NCBI GenBank assembly: GCA_030726915.1
Contig: JANRCR010000040.1
Location: 1-49,896 of the forward strand
Direction: 5' to 3'
DNA: 49,896 bases
DNA from: Candidatus Nanopelagicales bacterium
Lineage (GTDB): Bacteria; Actinomycetota; Actinomycetes; S36-B12
Part shown: positions 7,939 to 15,740 of the stretch, piece after piece
How the letters are laid out: each line of letters begins with the position of its first letter
How positions within the stretch are numbered: position 1 is the stretch's first letter
Translations under genes and position numbers: made by a program
The notes under the pieces: model-generated
The model's database searches: none
What the model saw: only the letters and a program-made list of their open reading frames with translations
Told to the model about the DNA's origin: nothing

Positions 7939-9069
7939 ATGACCACGACAGAGTCAACGCCGCTCGTGCCCACGCCGGCAACGCCGGTCACCCTCCCACG
8001 CACGGAACGCAATGATGCCCCGGCATATCTGCAGCGGTACATCGAGCGTGAGTCGCGTGGCCAGCGCCCGGGTGTTTGCGAGCCAGCTCGACCCGTTGAT
8101 GACACGCCCCTGTACCTTCGGCGCTTCCGAGACCGGCGCAGTGGTGACACCGGGCTGGATGCCCCTGTGCCGTTGTGGGAGGGCGCCGATGTCGAGGCGA
8201 CCCGAGCATGGGCGGAGGTCACGCGCACCAAGGAGATCATTCCGGAGCGCAAGGATCAGACGAAAGCTGCAGTCACGGATGTCTACTTCGTTCGTCACGG
8301 CGAGACCCAGGGCTACTCGACCGAATCCGGGCTCACCCCGCTGGGTTCGTGGCAGGCCCATCGCCGGGGCCAGGAGTTGGCGCGGCGCGTGATGACGGGT
8401 CACCACGTCACGATGGCCTGCGCCGAGACCAACCGTGCCCGCCAGACTGCGGAGCACATACGTCGCGGCCTCCTGGACCAACTCGTGCTCTTCGGTCGCG
8501 AGGCTTCCATCGGTGAGGTGACGGCCTACGAGGAGTTCCGCAACTTCCAGGTGATGACGCCGGACGGGTTTCGCGACGTCACCCAGGCCTTTCGTCTGTA
8601 TCACTCCGTCATGGAAAAGTACGAGCGCATCGGCCTGGGCGGGCGACCCACGTGGCTGGTGGAGGTCGACCGCTTCTGGGGAATTCAGCAGGCCGGAGGA
8701 GATCCGATCACCCACTGGCTGACGATGCCGATGCTGACCTTCGAGCCACCCGTGGCCGCTGTCAGGCGATTCTGGGCCGGGTTGATGCGCATTCATGATG
8801 AGCAGCCGGGCGAGACGGTGGTCGTCGCCACACACTCCGGTCCCATCCGCGCATTTGCCACGTGGGCGCTCGGCTATGACCCGGGTGAGCCCTTCAACAC
8901 GGAGTTCGTCCGCGTCCGTCTCCTCGAGGGTGGCGAGTCAGCATTGGTGCTCTATCGCAATCGTGTCCAGGAAGTGTCCGTGCCGGACTTTGACGGGCTG
9001 CCGGATTGGTGGGCGGGCCTGCAGGGACGCGCGCTGCCACCAAGTCGCCGGGAGGGAATCCCATCGTGA
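7939..9069 (+). CDS. Histidine phosphatase superfamily protein with a repeat-bearing N-terminal extension
   Basis: A 376-residue protein. From about residue 112 it is a branch-1 histidine phosphatase (phosphoglycerate-mutase-like): the phospho-accepting RHGE is R119-H120-G121-E122 in YFVRHGETQ, and a second active-site His lies in VVATHSGPIRAF. The first 110 residues hold two similar motifs, DAPAYLQRYIERESRG near residue 26 and DTPLYLRRFRDRRSGD near residue 55, which look like duplicated docking elements. It sits 9 bp after the second dioxygenase with a GAGGAG ribosome-binding site, and its stop overlaps the next gene. Its proposed job is to remove phosphate from an aryl-phosphate intermediate, analogous to CreD in p-cresol degradation; the substrate is inferred from context. 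Confidence 0.85.
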   Translation: MTTTESTPLVPTPATPVTLPRTERNDAPAYLQRYIERESRGQRPGVCEPARPVDDTPLYLRRFRDRRSGDTGLDAPVPLWEGADVEATRAWAEVTRTKEIIPERKDQTKAAVTDVYFVRHGETQGYSTESGLTPLGSWQAHRRGQELARRVMTGHHVTMACAETNRARQTAEHIRRGLLDQLVLFGREASIGEVTAYEEFRNFQVMTPDGFRDVTQAFRLYHSVMEKYERIGLGGRPTWLVEVDRFWGIQQAGGDPITHWLTMPMLTFEPPVAAVRRFWAGLMRIHDEQPGETVVVATHSGPIRAFATWALGYDPGEPFNTEFVRVRLLEGGESALVLYRNRVQEVSVPDFDGLPDWWAGLQGRALPPSRREGIPS

Positions 9070-10145
9070 GCGCAACCATGTGGTTTGAAAGTTACTGGCC
9101 GGGACTCAAGGCGGAGGTAGGTGGCAAGGCAGCGAGCCTGGGGGAAATGACCGGCGCTGGCCTGCCCGTGCCCCCCGGCTTCGCGGTCACAACCGCGGGA
9201 TATCGCGCCGCCCACGATGGCGCGGACCTCGACGCAACGTTGGGGCGCCTCCTGCACGGCCTCGACGTATCCGACACGGGGCAGGTGTCGCGTGTGTGCG
9301 CGCAGATCCGAGACATCATCCGTGCCATGCCGCTGCCCGCGGACATCGAGACCTCCATCCGCACGGAGTATTCAACCCTCAGCGCCCGCTGCGAGATCAA
9401 CGATCTGCCCGTGGCAGTGCGATCGTCGGCAACGTCCGAGGACTCCCCGGATGCATCATTTGCGGGGGAGCACGACACCTACCTGTGGGTGCGGGGTGCC
9501 GACGCTGTCGTGGATGCCGTACGGCGATGCTGGGCCAGCCTCTTCACCGACCGCGCCACCTGCTACCGGGTGGAGATGGGCTATGAGCATCGTACCGTCG
9601 AGATGGCCGTTGTCATCCAAAAGATGGTGCGACCCATCTCCGCGGGAGTCGCCTTCACTCTCAACCCCAGCAATGGGGATCGGTCGCAGATTGCGATAGA
9701 CGCCTCGTGGGGTTTTGGGGAGAGCGTGGTCTCGGGCGAGGTCACCCCGGACAACTTCCTCGTGGACAAGGTGCTGCTCGAGGTGAGCAAGCGCGAGATC
9801 AGCCATAAGGCGCACGAGTATCGCCTGACCGATCACGATTCCGTCGAAAAGGCCGGCATCGACCCGGAGCGCGCCGATGCACCCTGTCTTACGGACCGTC
9901 AGATCAAGGCGATAGCGCTGTTGGCCAAGACCGCCGAGAAGCACTACGGATGCCCGCAGGATATTGAATGGGCCGTGGATATGGACCTGCCCGAGGGCGA
10001 GAACGTTATTTTGCTCCAGGCTCGACCCGAGACTGTCTGGAGCAAGAAGCCCCGGCAGTCCGTGGCCGGCGGCGCCGACAAGAACCCGATGGCCAGCATT
10101 GTCTCGACCTTGATGAATCCGCTGTATGCGCGCAAGGACGGATGA
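9066..10145 (+). CDS. PEP-synthase N-terminal (ATP-grasp) protein, aryl-phosphate synthase beta-like subunit
   Basis: About 359 residues covering only the nucleotide-binding part of PEP synthase/PPDK. Marks include GGKAASLGEM near the start, VAVRSSATSEDSPDASFAGEH (the ATP site), CPQDIEWAVD and LLQARPETVWS at the C-terminus. Stand-alone proteins of this kind are PpsB of Thauera phenylphosphate synthase and one partner of the CreHI and HpeHI phenol kinases; they use ATP to phosphorylate a histidine on the partner. GTG 9066 is preferred because it overlaps the phosphatase stop (GTGA) and lies 9 nt after GGAGGG; ATG 9078 is possible. The partner gene follows after 65 bp. Confidence 0.88.
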   Translation: MSATMWFESYWPGLKAEVGGKAASLGEMTGAGLPVPPGFAVTTAGYRAAHDGADLDATLGRLLHGLDVSDTGQVSRVCAQIRDIIRAMPLPADIETSIRTEYSTLSARCEINDLPVAVRSSATSEDSPDASFAGEHDTYLWVRGADAVVDAVRRCWASLFTDRATCYRVEMGYEHRTVEMAVVIQKMVRPISAGVAFTLNPSNGDRSQIAIDASWGFGESVVSGEVTPDNFLVDKVLLEVSKREISHKAHEYRLTDHDSVEKAGIDPERADAPCLTDRQIKAIALLAKTAEKHYGCPQDIEWAVDMDLPEGENVILLQARPETVWSKKPRQSVAGGADKNPMASIVSTLMNPLYARKDG

Positions 10146-10210
10146 ATACTTCATTCGCGCACGTCCATCGTCCCGACCCCCCGGCGACGACCTAGTGAAA
10201 GGAAGCTCGG

Positions 10211-12022
10211 ATGGCTGATCGCTTTCCCAGCCCGTTCGATATCGAGACGCCCGAGGGCGCCGAGGGTTGGCAAGAAATGTATGTGTATCCATCACTTTTC
10301 AGTGAGGCCCGCAAGGACTTCGAAGAGTCGATGTTTTGGTTTCAGGACGGTGTGCACTGGCCTCAGGTGATGACGCCGTGGGATGCGACCTTCTTTGAGT
10401 TCGCCATCACGTCGCTGTCGCAGTACAACACCCGCCATCTGCAGGTGCCCCCGGCGAATGGGATCGCCTTCCGCATCCTCAACGGCTATGGCTATCTCAC
10501 CCCGGTCCCGGCCGACCCGGCCACCATCGAGGACCGGGTGGCCAACTTCATGGATCGGGCCGGCTTCTACTTCATGAACTGGGACGACCTCTATGACAAG
10601 TGGATGATCAAGATCCGCAACCTGGTCCAGGAGCTTGAGAGCATCAACTTCGAGCCGTTGCCGGAGATCGAAGATGCCGATGAGGTTGTGAAGTCCGGTG
10701 CCGGGCTCGGATCCGGATACAAGATTCAGGAGAACTATCGGACCCTGGTCGATCTGTCCCTGAAGTTGTGGAACTACCACTTCGAGTTTCTTAACCTGGG
10801 GTACGCGGCCTATCTCGACTTCTTTGGCTTCTGCAAGCAGGCCTTTCCCGGCATCCCCGACCTTGCTATTGCCAAGATGGTTGCCGGCGTCGAGGTCGAT
10901 CTCTTCCGTCCGGATGAGGAGCTCAAGCGACTCGCGCGCGTGGCACTGGACTCGGGTGTCGCGGATGCTTTCACGGTCAAGGATGTGGAGCAGACGTGTC
11001 AGATCCTCAAGGGCACTGACGCTGGTCAGGCCTGGATCGCATCCTTCCAGGAGTCAGCGGAGCCCTGGTTCAACTTCTCCACGGGATCGGGTTTCTACCA
11101 CCAGGACAAGATCTGGATTGAGAACGTCGAGATTCCCTTCGACTTCATTAATGATTACATCATCAAGCTCCAGGCCGGGGAGGATCTCGCCCGTCCCATG
11201 GAGGCCATCCGAGCCGAGCGCGATCGGGTCGTGGGCGAATACTCCGAGCTCCTCGCCTCTGATGAGGATCGCGAGGCCTTCCAGGCCAAGCTCGGACTGG
11301 CCCGCGTGGTGTTTCCCTACGTGGAGAACCACAACTTCTATGTCGAGCACTGGAGCCACTCGGTTATCTGGCGCAAGATGCGCCAGTTGGGCGAGGTCTT
11401 CGTCAAGGAGGGTTTCTGGGGAGAGGCCAATGACATCTTCTACCTCAAGCGCACCGAGGTTGAGGATGCGCTGTGGGACTACTACGTGTCCTGGGCCACT
11501 CCTGAGCCGGCAGCGGGACCGGGTTACTGGCCGGGACTGGTCGAGAAGCGCAAGGGGATCTGCAACGCTTTGAAGAAGTGGAAGCCGGTCCCTGCTCTGG
11601 GAGCACCACCCGAGATCATCACGGAGCCCTTTACCGTCATGCTCTGGGGAATCACCTCTGACAGCGTGACGTCCTGGCTGGGTGGGGGAGACGCCAAGGA
11701 GGGTGAGCTGCGCGGGATGGCAGCGTCACCGGGTCTGGTCGAGGGTCCGGCACGGGTCATCTTCTCCCCGGATCAGATCAGTGAGATCCAGCAGGGCGAG
11801 ATCCTCGTGGCTCCGCTGACCGCACCCTCGTGGGCTCCGATCTTCGGGAAGATTCTGGCGACAGTGACGGATACGGGCGGCATGATGAGTCACGCGGCCA
11901 TCGTCTGTCGCGAGTATGGCCTGCCGGCCGTGACCGGGACGGGCTTCGCCACGTCCACCATCACCACCGGTCAGCGCATCCGCGTGGACGGCAACAACGG
12001 CACGGTCACGATCATCGAATAG
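10211..12022 (+). CDS. PEP-utilising mobile-domain protein, aryl-phosphate synthase alpha-like subunit
   Basis: A 603-residue protein. The C-terminal 90 residues are the PEP-utilising phosphohistidine domain: TDTGGMMSHAAIVCREYG places the phosphoryl-carrying His at about H561. The long N-terminal part, rich in aromatic residues (many FW and WN clusters), resembles the PpsA subunit of phenylphosphate synthase, not the PEP-binding TIM barrel of true PEP synthase, which is absent. With the upstream ATP-grasp subunit it should phosphorylate a phenolic hydroxyl. No PpsC-like (CBS-domain) third subunit is present, as in the two-part CreHI and HpeHI systems. A strong AAAGGAAG ribosome-binding site precedes the ATG, and three hairpins follow the stop. 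Confidence 0.88.
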   Translation: MADRFPSPFDIETPEGAEGWQEMYVYPSLFSEARKDFEESMFWFQDGVHWPQVMTPWDATFFEFAITSLSQYNTRHLQVPPANGIAFRILNGYGYLTPVPADPATIEDRVANFMDRAGFYFMNWDDLYDKWMIKIRNLVQELESINFEPLPEIEDADEVVKSGAGLGSGYKIQENYRTLVDLSLKLWNYHFEFLNLGYAAYLDFFGFCKQAFPGIPDLAIAKMVAGVEVDLFRPDEELKRLARVALDSGVADAFTVKDVEQTCQILKGTDAGQAWIASFQESAEPWFNFSTGSGFYHQDKIWIENVEIPFDFINDYIIKLQAGEDLARPMEAIRAERDRVVGEYSELLASDEDREAFQAKLGLARVVFPYVENHNFYVEHWSHSVIWRKMRQLGEVFVKEGFWGEANDIFYLKRTEVEDALWDYYVSWATPEPAAGPGYWPGLVEKRKGICNALKKWKPVPALGAPPEIITEPFTVMLWGITSDSVTSWLGGGDAKEGELRGMAASPGLVEGPARVIFSPDQISEIQQGEILVAPLTAPSWAPIFGKILATVTDTGGMMSHAAIVCREYGLPAVTGTGFATSTITTGQRIRVDGNNGTVTIIE

Positions 12023-12034
12023 CCGTGCTCGCAC

Positions 12035-12072
12035 GGTGATGGAGAGGGGACGAAAGACCCCTCTCCATCACC
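12035..12072 (+). terminator. Long perfect hairpin after the kinase genes
   Basis: A perfect 15-bp inverted repeat (arms 12035-12049 and 12058-12072, beginning GGTGATGGAG) closes an 8-nt loop, ACGAAAGA, starting 12 bp after the stop codon. There is no U-tract, as is common in actinobacterial terminators. It probably ends or attenuates the dioxygenase-phosphatase-kinase transcript. Confidence 0.8.
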
Positions 12073-12073
12073 G

Positions 12074-12113
12074 GTCCCGCGAAGCGGGACGACAGTCTCC
12101 CCTCACGGGAGAC
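12074..12113 (+). terminator. Two further hairpins stacked behind the first
   Basis: GTCCCGC-GAA-GCGGGAC occupies 12074-12090 (7-bp stem, 3-nt loop). GTCTCCC-CTCAC-GGGAGAC occupies 12095-12113 (7-bp stem, 5-nt loop). They follow the 12035-12072 hairpin at 1-nt and 4-nt spacing. They could reinforce termination, or protect the upstream mRNA and set the expression ratio of kinase to Rieske oxygenase. Confidence 0.7.
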
Positions 12114-12179
12114 GAATACCTACTGTGAACCGCACCAGCCGGTAGCGTTGATGCACTGGCCTCTTGGAAGGACCCGCAC

Positions 12180-13439
12180 ATGCTGACGGTGGATCAAAAC
12201 GAAGAGCTCACCCGCGTCGGTCCTGGCACTCCCATGGGGGAGCTCCTGCGCCGATACTGGTACCCGATTGCTTTTGAGCAGGACTTCGACGGCGTACCGA
12301 CCAAGACGGTGCGACTGCTCGGCGAAAACTGGACGCTCTTCAAGACGCCCAAGGCCGGGAGGTACGGCATCGTCGCTGAGGCGTGTCCGCATCGGAGTGC
12401 GTCCTTGACCTACGGGGTGGTGCACGAAGACGGCATCCGCTGTGGCTACCACGGGTGGAAGTGGGACTTTGATGGCAGGTGTGTCGAGCAGCCTGCCGAG
12501 GCCGACAATCAAAACTTCCGTGACCGTGTGCAGCAGAAGGCGGGCAAGGCGCAGGTCATGGCCGGCATGATTTGGGTGTACGTCGGCCCGGATCCGGCGC
12601 CAGAGTTGCCGCGCTTTGATGTCTTCGTCATGGACGGAATTAAGGACTGTGGCTACGCCACGCTGCCGTGCAATTGGCTGCAGATCATGGAGAATTCCGT
12701 GGACCCCCATCACGTGGAGTGGTTGCACGGCTACTACTTCAACTTCATGGGCGAGACCCAGGGCTTCGACGCGCCCAAGGCATTCCAGAAGAAGCACATG
12801 CGCACCGGCTTTGAGGAGATGGAGTGGGGCATTCTCAAGCGCCGTGTTCTCGAGGGTGGCAGCGAGGACAACGATGACTGGAAGGTGGGACACCCGCTCG
12901 TCTTCCCCTACTTCATGCGGGTCGGGGGAGCGGGCATCGACCAGATGCAGATCCGTGTCCCTATTGATGACACCACCACCTGGAAACTGTTCTTCTCCAA
13001 CCACGCACCCACGGGTGGTGTGTGGGAAGCACAGGATCGCCCCGTCTTCTACGAGTACTTCTGGCGAGACGACGAGGGACGCTTCATCACGGACTACATC
13101 GAGGGACAAGACATCATGGCCTGGGTGAGTCAGGGGCCGGTGACGGATCGCACGCAGGAGCATCTGGGGCGCTCCGATGCCGGCGTGGCGATGCTGCGCA
13201 AGATGTTCAAAGAGAACATGAAGCGCGTCGCGAATGGCGAAGACCCCCTGGGCACTATTCGCGATGCACACGACATCATCGTGCTGCCCTGTGAGCGCGA
13301 TAAGTTCGGGGCCGAGCGGGAGTTCGCTGAAGCCTTCATCGGTATGGGTTCCATGCGGTACAGCCCCATCAAGCAGCAACTTCTCGACCTGCATGCCGAT
13401 GCTTGGGCGCGCCGCGAGAAGGCCGGCGCGGGTGCCTGA
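12180..13439 (+). CDS. Rieske non-heme iron oxygenase, phthalate dioxygenase/O-demethylase type
   Basis: A 419-residue oxygenase alpha subunit. Rieske cluster ligands are C69-x-H71 and C88-x2-H91 (CPHR and CGYHGW). The mononuclear iron motif is D175-x2-H178-x4-H183 in NSVDPHHVEWLHG. Length and motifs match the homomultimeric phthalate-4,5-dioxygenase/LigXa/carbazole-type group, which has no beta subunit and includes many O-demethylases acting on anionic aromatics. It has its own GGAAGGA ribosome-binding site after the triple hairpin. Electrons would come from the FprA-like reductase and the Rieske ferredoxin. A phosphorylated phenol would supply the anionic group this subfamily favours; that substrate idea is inference. 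Confidence 0.92.
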   Translation: MLTVDQNEELTRVGPGTPMGELLRRYWYPIAFEQDFDGVPTKTVRLLGENWTLFKTPKAGRYGIVAEACPHRSASLTYGVVHEDGIRCGYHGWKWDFDGRCVEQPAEADNQNFRDRVQQKAGKAQVMAGMIWVYVGPDPAPELPRFDVFVMDGIKDCGYATLPCNWLQIMENSVDPHHVEWLHGYYFNFMGETQGFDAPKAFQKKHMRTGFEEMEWGILKRRVLEGGSEDNDDWKVGHPLVFPYFMRVGGAGIDQMQIRVPIDDTTTWKLFFSNHAPTGGVWEAQDRPVFYEYFWRDDEGRFITDYIEGQDIMAWVSQGPVTDRTQEHLGRSDAGVAMLRKMFKENMKRVANGEDPLGTIRDAHDIIVLPCERDKFGAEREFAEAFIGMGSMRYSPIKQQLLDLHADAWARREKAGAGA

Positions 13440-13725
13440 TGACGTTGTGGCGGGTCGGTTGGGGGTCAGCTTGAGTGATCTTCCGCCCGATCCGCATCGC
13501 CTCCCGCCACCGGCGGCGTGGTTTGCCCAGGACGCTGAGCGGCATCTGCTGGACCGACCGAAGTTTTGCCCCATGTGCGCGGCCAGCATTGAGGTCCACG
13601 GTGGCATCTCCACCGAATATTGGACGGGTGACCAGCGCGTCTTCATGACCTGGTGTGGTGAGTGCGGGTGGTTCGGCGATGTCGTGCGCTACGACATGGT
13701 GACCATCTCGGAGGAGGACCACTGA
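13432..13725 (+). CDS. Small zinc-ribbon-like protein of unknown function
   Basis: About 97 residues from GTG 13432, which overlaps the Rieske oxygenase stop; GTG 13447 or TTG 13471 are alternative starts (TTG gives 84 residues). Two CxxC pairs, CPMC and CGEC, about 35 residues apart suggest a zinc-binding treble-clef or ribbon. The C-terminus is acidic (SEEDH). I do not recognise the family. The tight packing between the oxygenase and the HAD gene suggests an accessory role, for example in oxygenase assembly or metal handling. It is too Cys-poor to be a ferredoxin. Confidence 0.65.
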   Translation: MPDDVVAGRLGVSLSDLPPDPHRLPPPAAWFAQDAERHLLDRPKFCPMCAASIEVHGGISTEYWTGDQRVFMTWCGECGWFGDVVRYDMVTISEEDH

Positions 13726-14363
13726 CAGCTCTCGTTTTCGACTTCGGCGGTCCCGTCCTGTTGACCCCATTTGAACTTCGCATGGTGGGTGAGCGCTCCC
13801 TCGGACTTCCCCCCGGCACCTTCACCTGGACAGGTCCCTTCGCTCCCGATGATGATCCCGACTGGAGCGACTTCCAGGCAGGCAGCATGACCGAGCGCGA
13901 CTACTGGGCACGACGGTGCGATGAGTTCCACATCCTTAGTGGCGAGCCGGCGAGCATGCCCGCCTTCATGGCGCATCTGTACTCCGGCGATGAGTCTGAG
14001 TTGGTCCGCCCAGAAGCTCGGCGGCTCATCATGGATGCCAAGGCTGCGGGAATCCCGGTGGGTGTCCTCACGAATGACCTCACGGCTTTTCACGAGCCAG
14101 CCTGGTTGGAACGGATGACCGTGCTGGCGGAGTTTGACGCGATGGTCGACGGCAGGATGGACGGGGTGATGAAGCCCGAGGCCCGGGCCTATGAGCTCAT
14201 GGCCGAGCGCTTGGGCGTCACGGTGGGGGAGTGTGTTTTCATCGACGACCAGCCGGGCAACCTGGCCGGTGCCGCGGCGGTGGGGATGCAGGGGGTGCAT
14301 TGTGATCCCGTGGATCCGTCACCGGGCTTCGCAGAGGCTCGGCGCCTGCTGGACCTGGACTGA
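13722..14363 (+). CDS. HAD-superfamily (subfamily IA) hydrolase
   Basis: About 213 residues with all four HAD motifs: nucleophile D in VFDFGGPVL, Thr in VLTNDLT, Lys in MKPEARAYE and DD in FIDDQPGN. The second Asp of motif I is replaced by Gly, as in the YihX-like and epoxide-hydrolase-N-terminal subgroup. A CTG start at 13722 (overlapping the upstream stop, 6 nt after GGAGGA) gives the compact N-terminus expected of a HAD enzyme. ATG 13662 adds 20 residues of low-quality sequence read in another frame of the zinc-ribbon gene. It is a candidate second phosphatase for aryl phosphates or a phosphorylated by-product; the substrate is unknown. Confidence 0.82.
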   Translation: MTALVFDFGGPVLLTPFELRMVGERSLGLPPGTFTWTGPFAPDDDPDWSDFQAGSMTERDYWARRCDEFHILSGEPASMPAFMAHLYSGDESELVRPEARRLIMDAKAAGIPVGVLTNDLTAFHEPAWLERMTVLAEFDAMVDGRMDGVMKPEARAYELMAERLGVTVGECVFIDDQPGNLAGAAAVGMQGVHCDPVDPSPGFAEARRLLDLD

Positions 14364-14372
14364 GGAGGTGTC

Positions 14373-15740
14373 ATGACCCGACCCATCCGTGTGGCCATCA
14401 TCGGCTCCGGGCCGTCCGGCATCTACGCCGCGGATGCCCTGGCCGCTCAAGAAGATGTGGCGGTGTCTGTCGACATCATCGACAGATTGCCATCCCCCTT
14501 CGGTCTTGTCCGCTACGGAGTTGCACCGGACCACCTCAGCATTCGTTCGGTCCGTGACACCTTGGACAAGGTGCTCGACCTGGCCAATGTGCGCTTTATC
14601 GGCAATGTCGAGGTCGGACGAGACCTCTCACTGCCTGACCTGCGCAGGTTCTATGACGCCATCCTTCTCACCTACGGGGCCTCGCGGGATCGATCCCTGG
14701 GCATCCCCGGTGAAGATCTCACGGGGAGCATCGCGGCAACGGACTTTGTCAATTGGTACACCGGACACCCCGACACTCCACCCGATGCCTTCGCTGAATT
14801 CCTGTCGACCGCGACACAGGTCGCGATCATCGGCGTGGGCAATGTTGCTGTTGACGTGACTCGCATCCTTGTCAAGGCTCCCGGGGAGATCGAGCACACG
14901 GATATGCCGCAGCATGTGTTCGATGCCCTGCGCGCCTCGACGGTGACGGACGTCCACATCATCGGTCGACGCGGCCCAGCCCAGGCCACCTGGACGACCA
15001 AGGAGCTTCGGGAGTTGGGTGAACTCGAGGAGGCCGAGGTCATCATCGAATCCGACGCCGACGCTTCCGATGCTGCGAGCCAGTCCGCCATGGCCACAGG
15101 CAAGGTGGTGGCCCGCAACGTTGCGGTCATTGAGGAGTGGTCACAGCGACCGCCGCGAGACGCCCGTCGTCGGATCCACCTGCACTTCCGGAGACGTCCA
15201 CGGGAGATCTCAGGTGATGTGGGCGTGGAGCAGATCACACTGGAGCGCACGCAGATCGATGAGGACGGCCGGGCACATGGCACGGGCGACCTGTCCACCC
15301 TGGCTGTCGATGCGGTCATTCGTAGTGTCGGCTATCGCGGCACCCCCGTGGACGGTATCCCCTTTGACGACACCCGGAACGTGATCCCCAATGCTGAGGG
15401 TCGGGTGATCGATGGGGGTTCACCTATCCCGGGCGTGTACGTCGCCGGATGGATCAAGAGAGGCCCGACGGGCATCATCGGGACCAACAAGAAGGACGCC
15501 GTTCAGACCGTGGGTCATCTGCTGACCGACGCTGCGGACGCGAACTTCCGCACAGCCGCCCAGCCGGAGGAGTCGGCCGTGGACGCCTTCCTGGCAAGCG
15601 TCACCGTCGTGGACGTGCCCGGGTGGCGGCGGATTGATAGCGCGGAGCGAGCCCTCGGGGCGACACGTGGCCGCGACCGGACCACGCTGCATGATCGGGC
15701 GCAGTTGCTGGACGCCGCATCCGGTGTCACGCCGGACTGA
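14373..15740 (+). CDS. fprA: Ferredoxin-NADP+ reductase, adrenodoxin-reductase (FprA) type
   Basis: A 455-residue flavoprotein that passes electrons from NADPH to ferredoxins. The FAD-binding GSGPSGIYAA is at about residues 10-19, PSPFGLVRYGVAPDH follows at about 45-59, and the NADP site contains GVGNVAVDVTRIL (about 154). The C-terminal GWIKRGPTGIIGTNK is a hallmark of this family. The ATG follows a GAGGAGG ribosome-binding site 9 bp after the HAD stop. As the last gene of this unit it is the natural electron source for the Rieske ferredoxin and oxygenase. Its 3' end overlaps the convergent sucrase/ferredoxin-like gene by 14 bp. Confidence 0.93.
   Translation: MTRPIRVAIIGSGPSGIYAADALAAQEDVAVSVDIIDRLPSPFGLVRYGVAPDHLSIRSVRDTLDKVLDLANVRFIGNVEVGRDLSLPDLRRFYDAILLTYGASRDRSLGIPGEDLTGSIAATDFVNWYTGHPDTPPDAFAEFLSTATQVAIIGVGNVAVDVTRILVKAPGEIEHTDMPQHVFDALRASTVTDVHIIGRRGPAQATWTTKELRELGELEEAEVIIESDADASDAASQSAMATGKVVARNVAVIEEWSQRPPRDARRRIHLHFRRRPREISGDVGVEQITLERTQIDEDGRAHGTGDLSTLAVDAVIRSVGYRGTPVDGIPFDDTRNVIPNAEGRVIDGGSPIPGVYVAGWIKRGPTGIIGTNKKDAVQTVGHLLTDAADANFRTAAQPEESAVDAFLASVTVVDVPGWRRIDSAERALGATRGRDRTTLHDRAQLLDAASGVTPD

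Noticed and set aside
9066-12022. Annotation of the pair as PEP synthase for gluconeogenesis.
   Set aside because: The PEP/pyruvate-binding domain is not seen, the enzyme is split as in phenylphosphate synthase, and the neighbours are aromatic-degradation genes.
12120-13646. A 508-codon minus-strand frame across the Rieske oxygenase.
   Set aside because: It is antisense to a gene with clear Rieske and iron motifs and shows no recognisable domain or ribosome-binding site.
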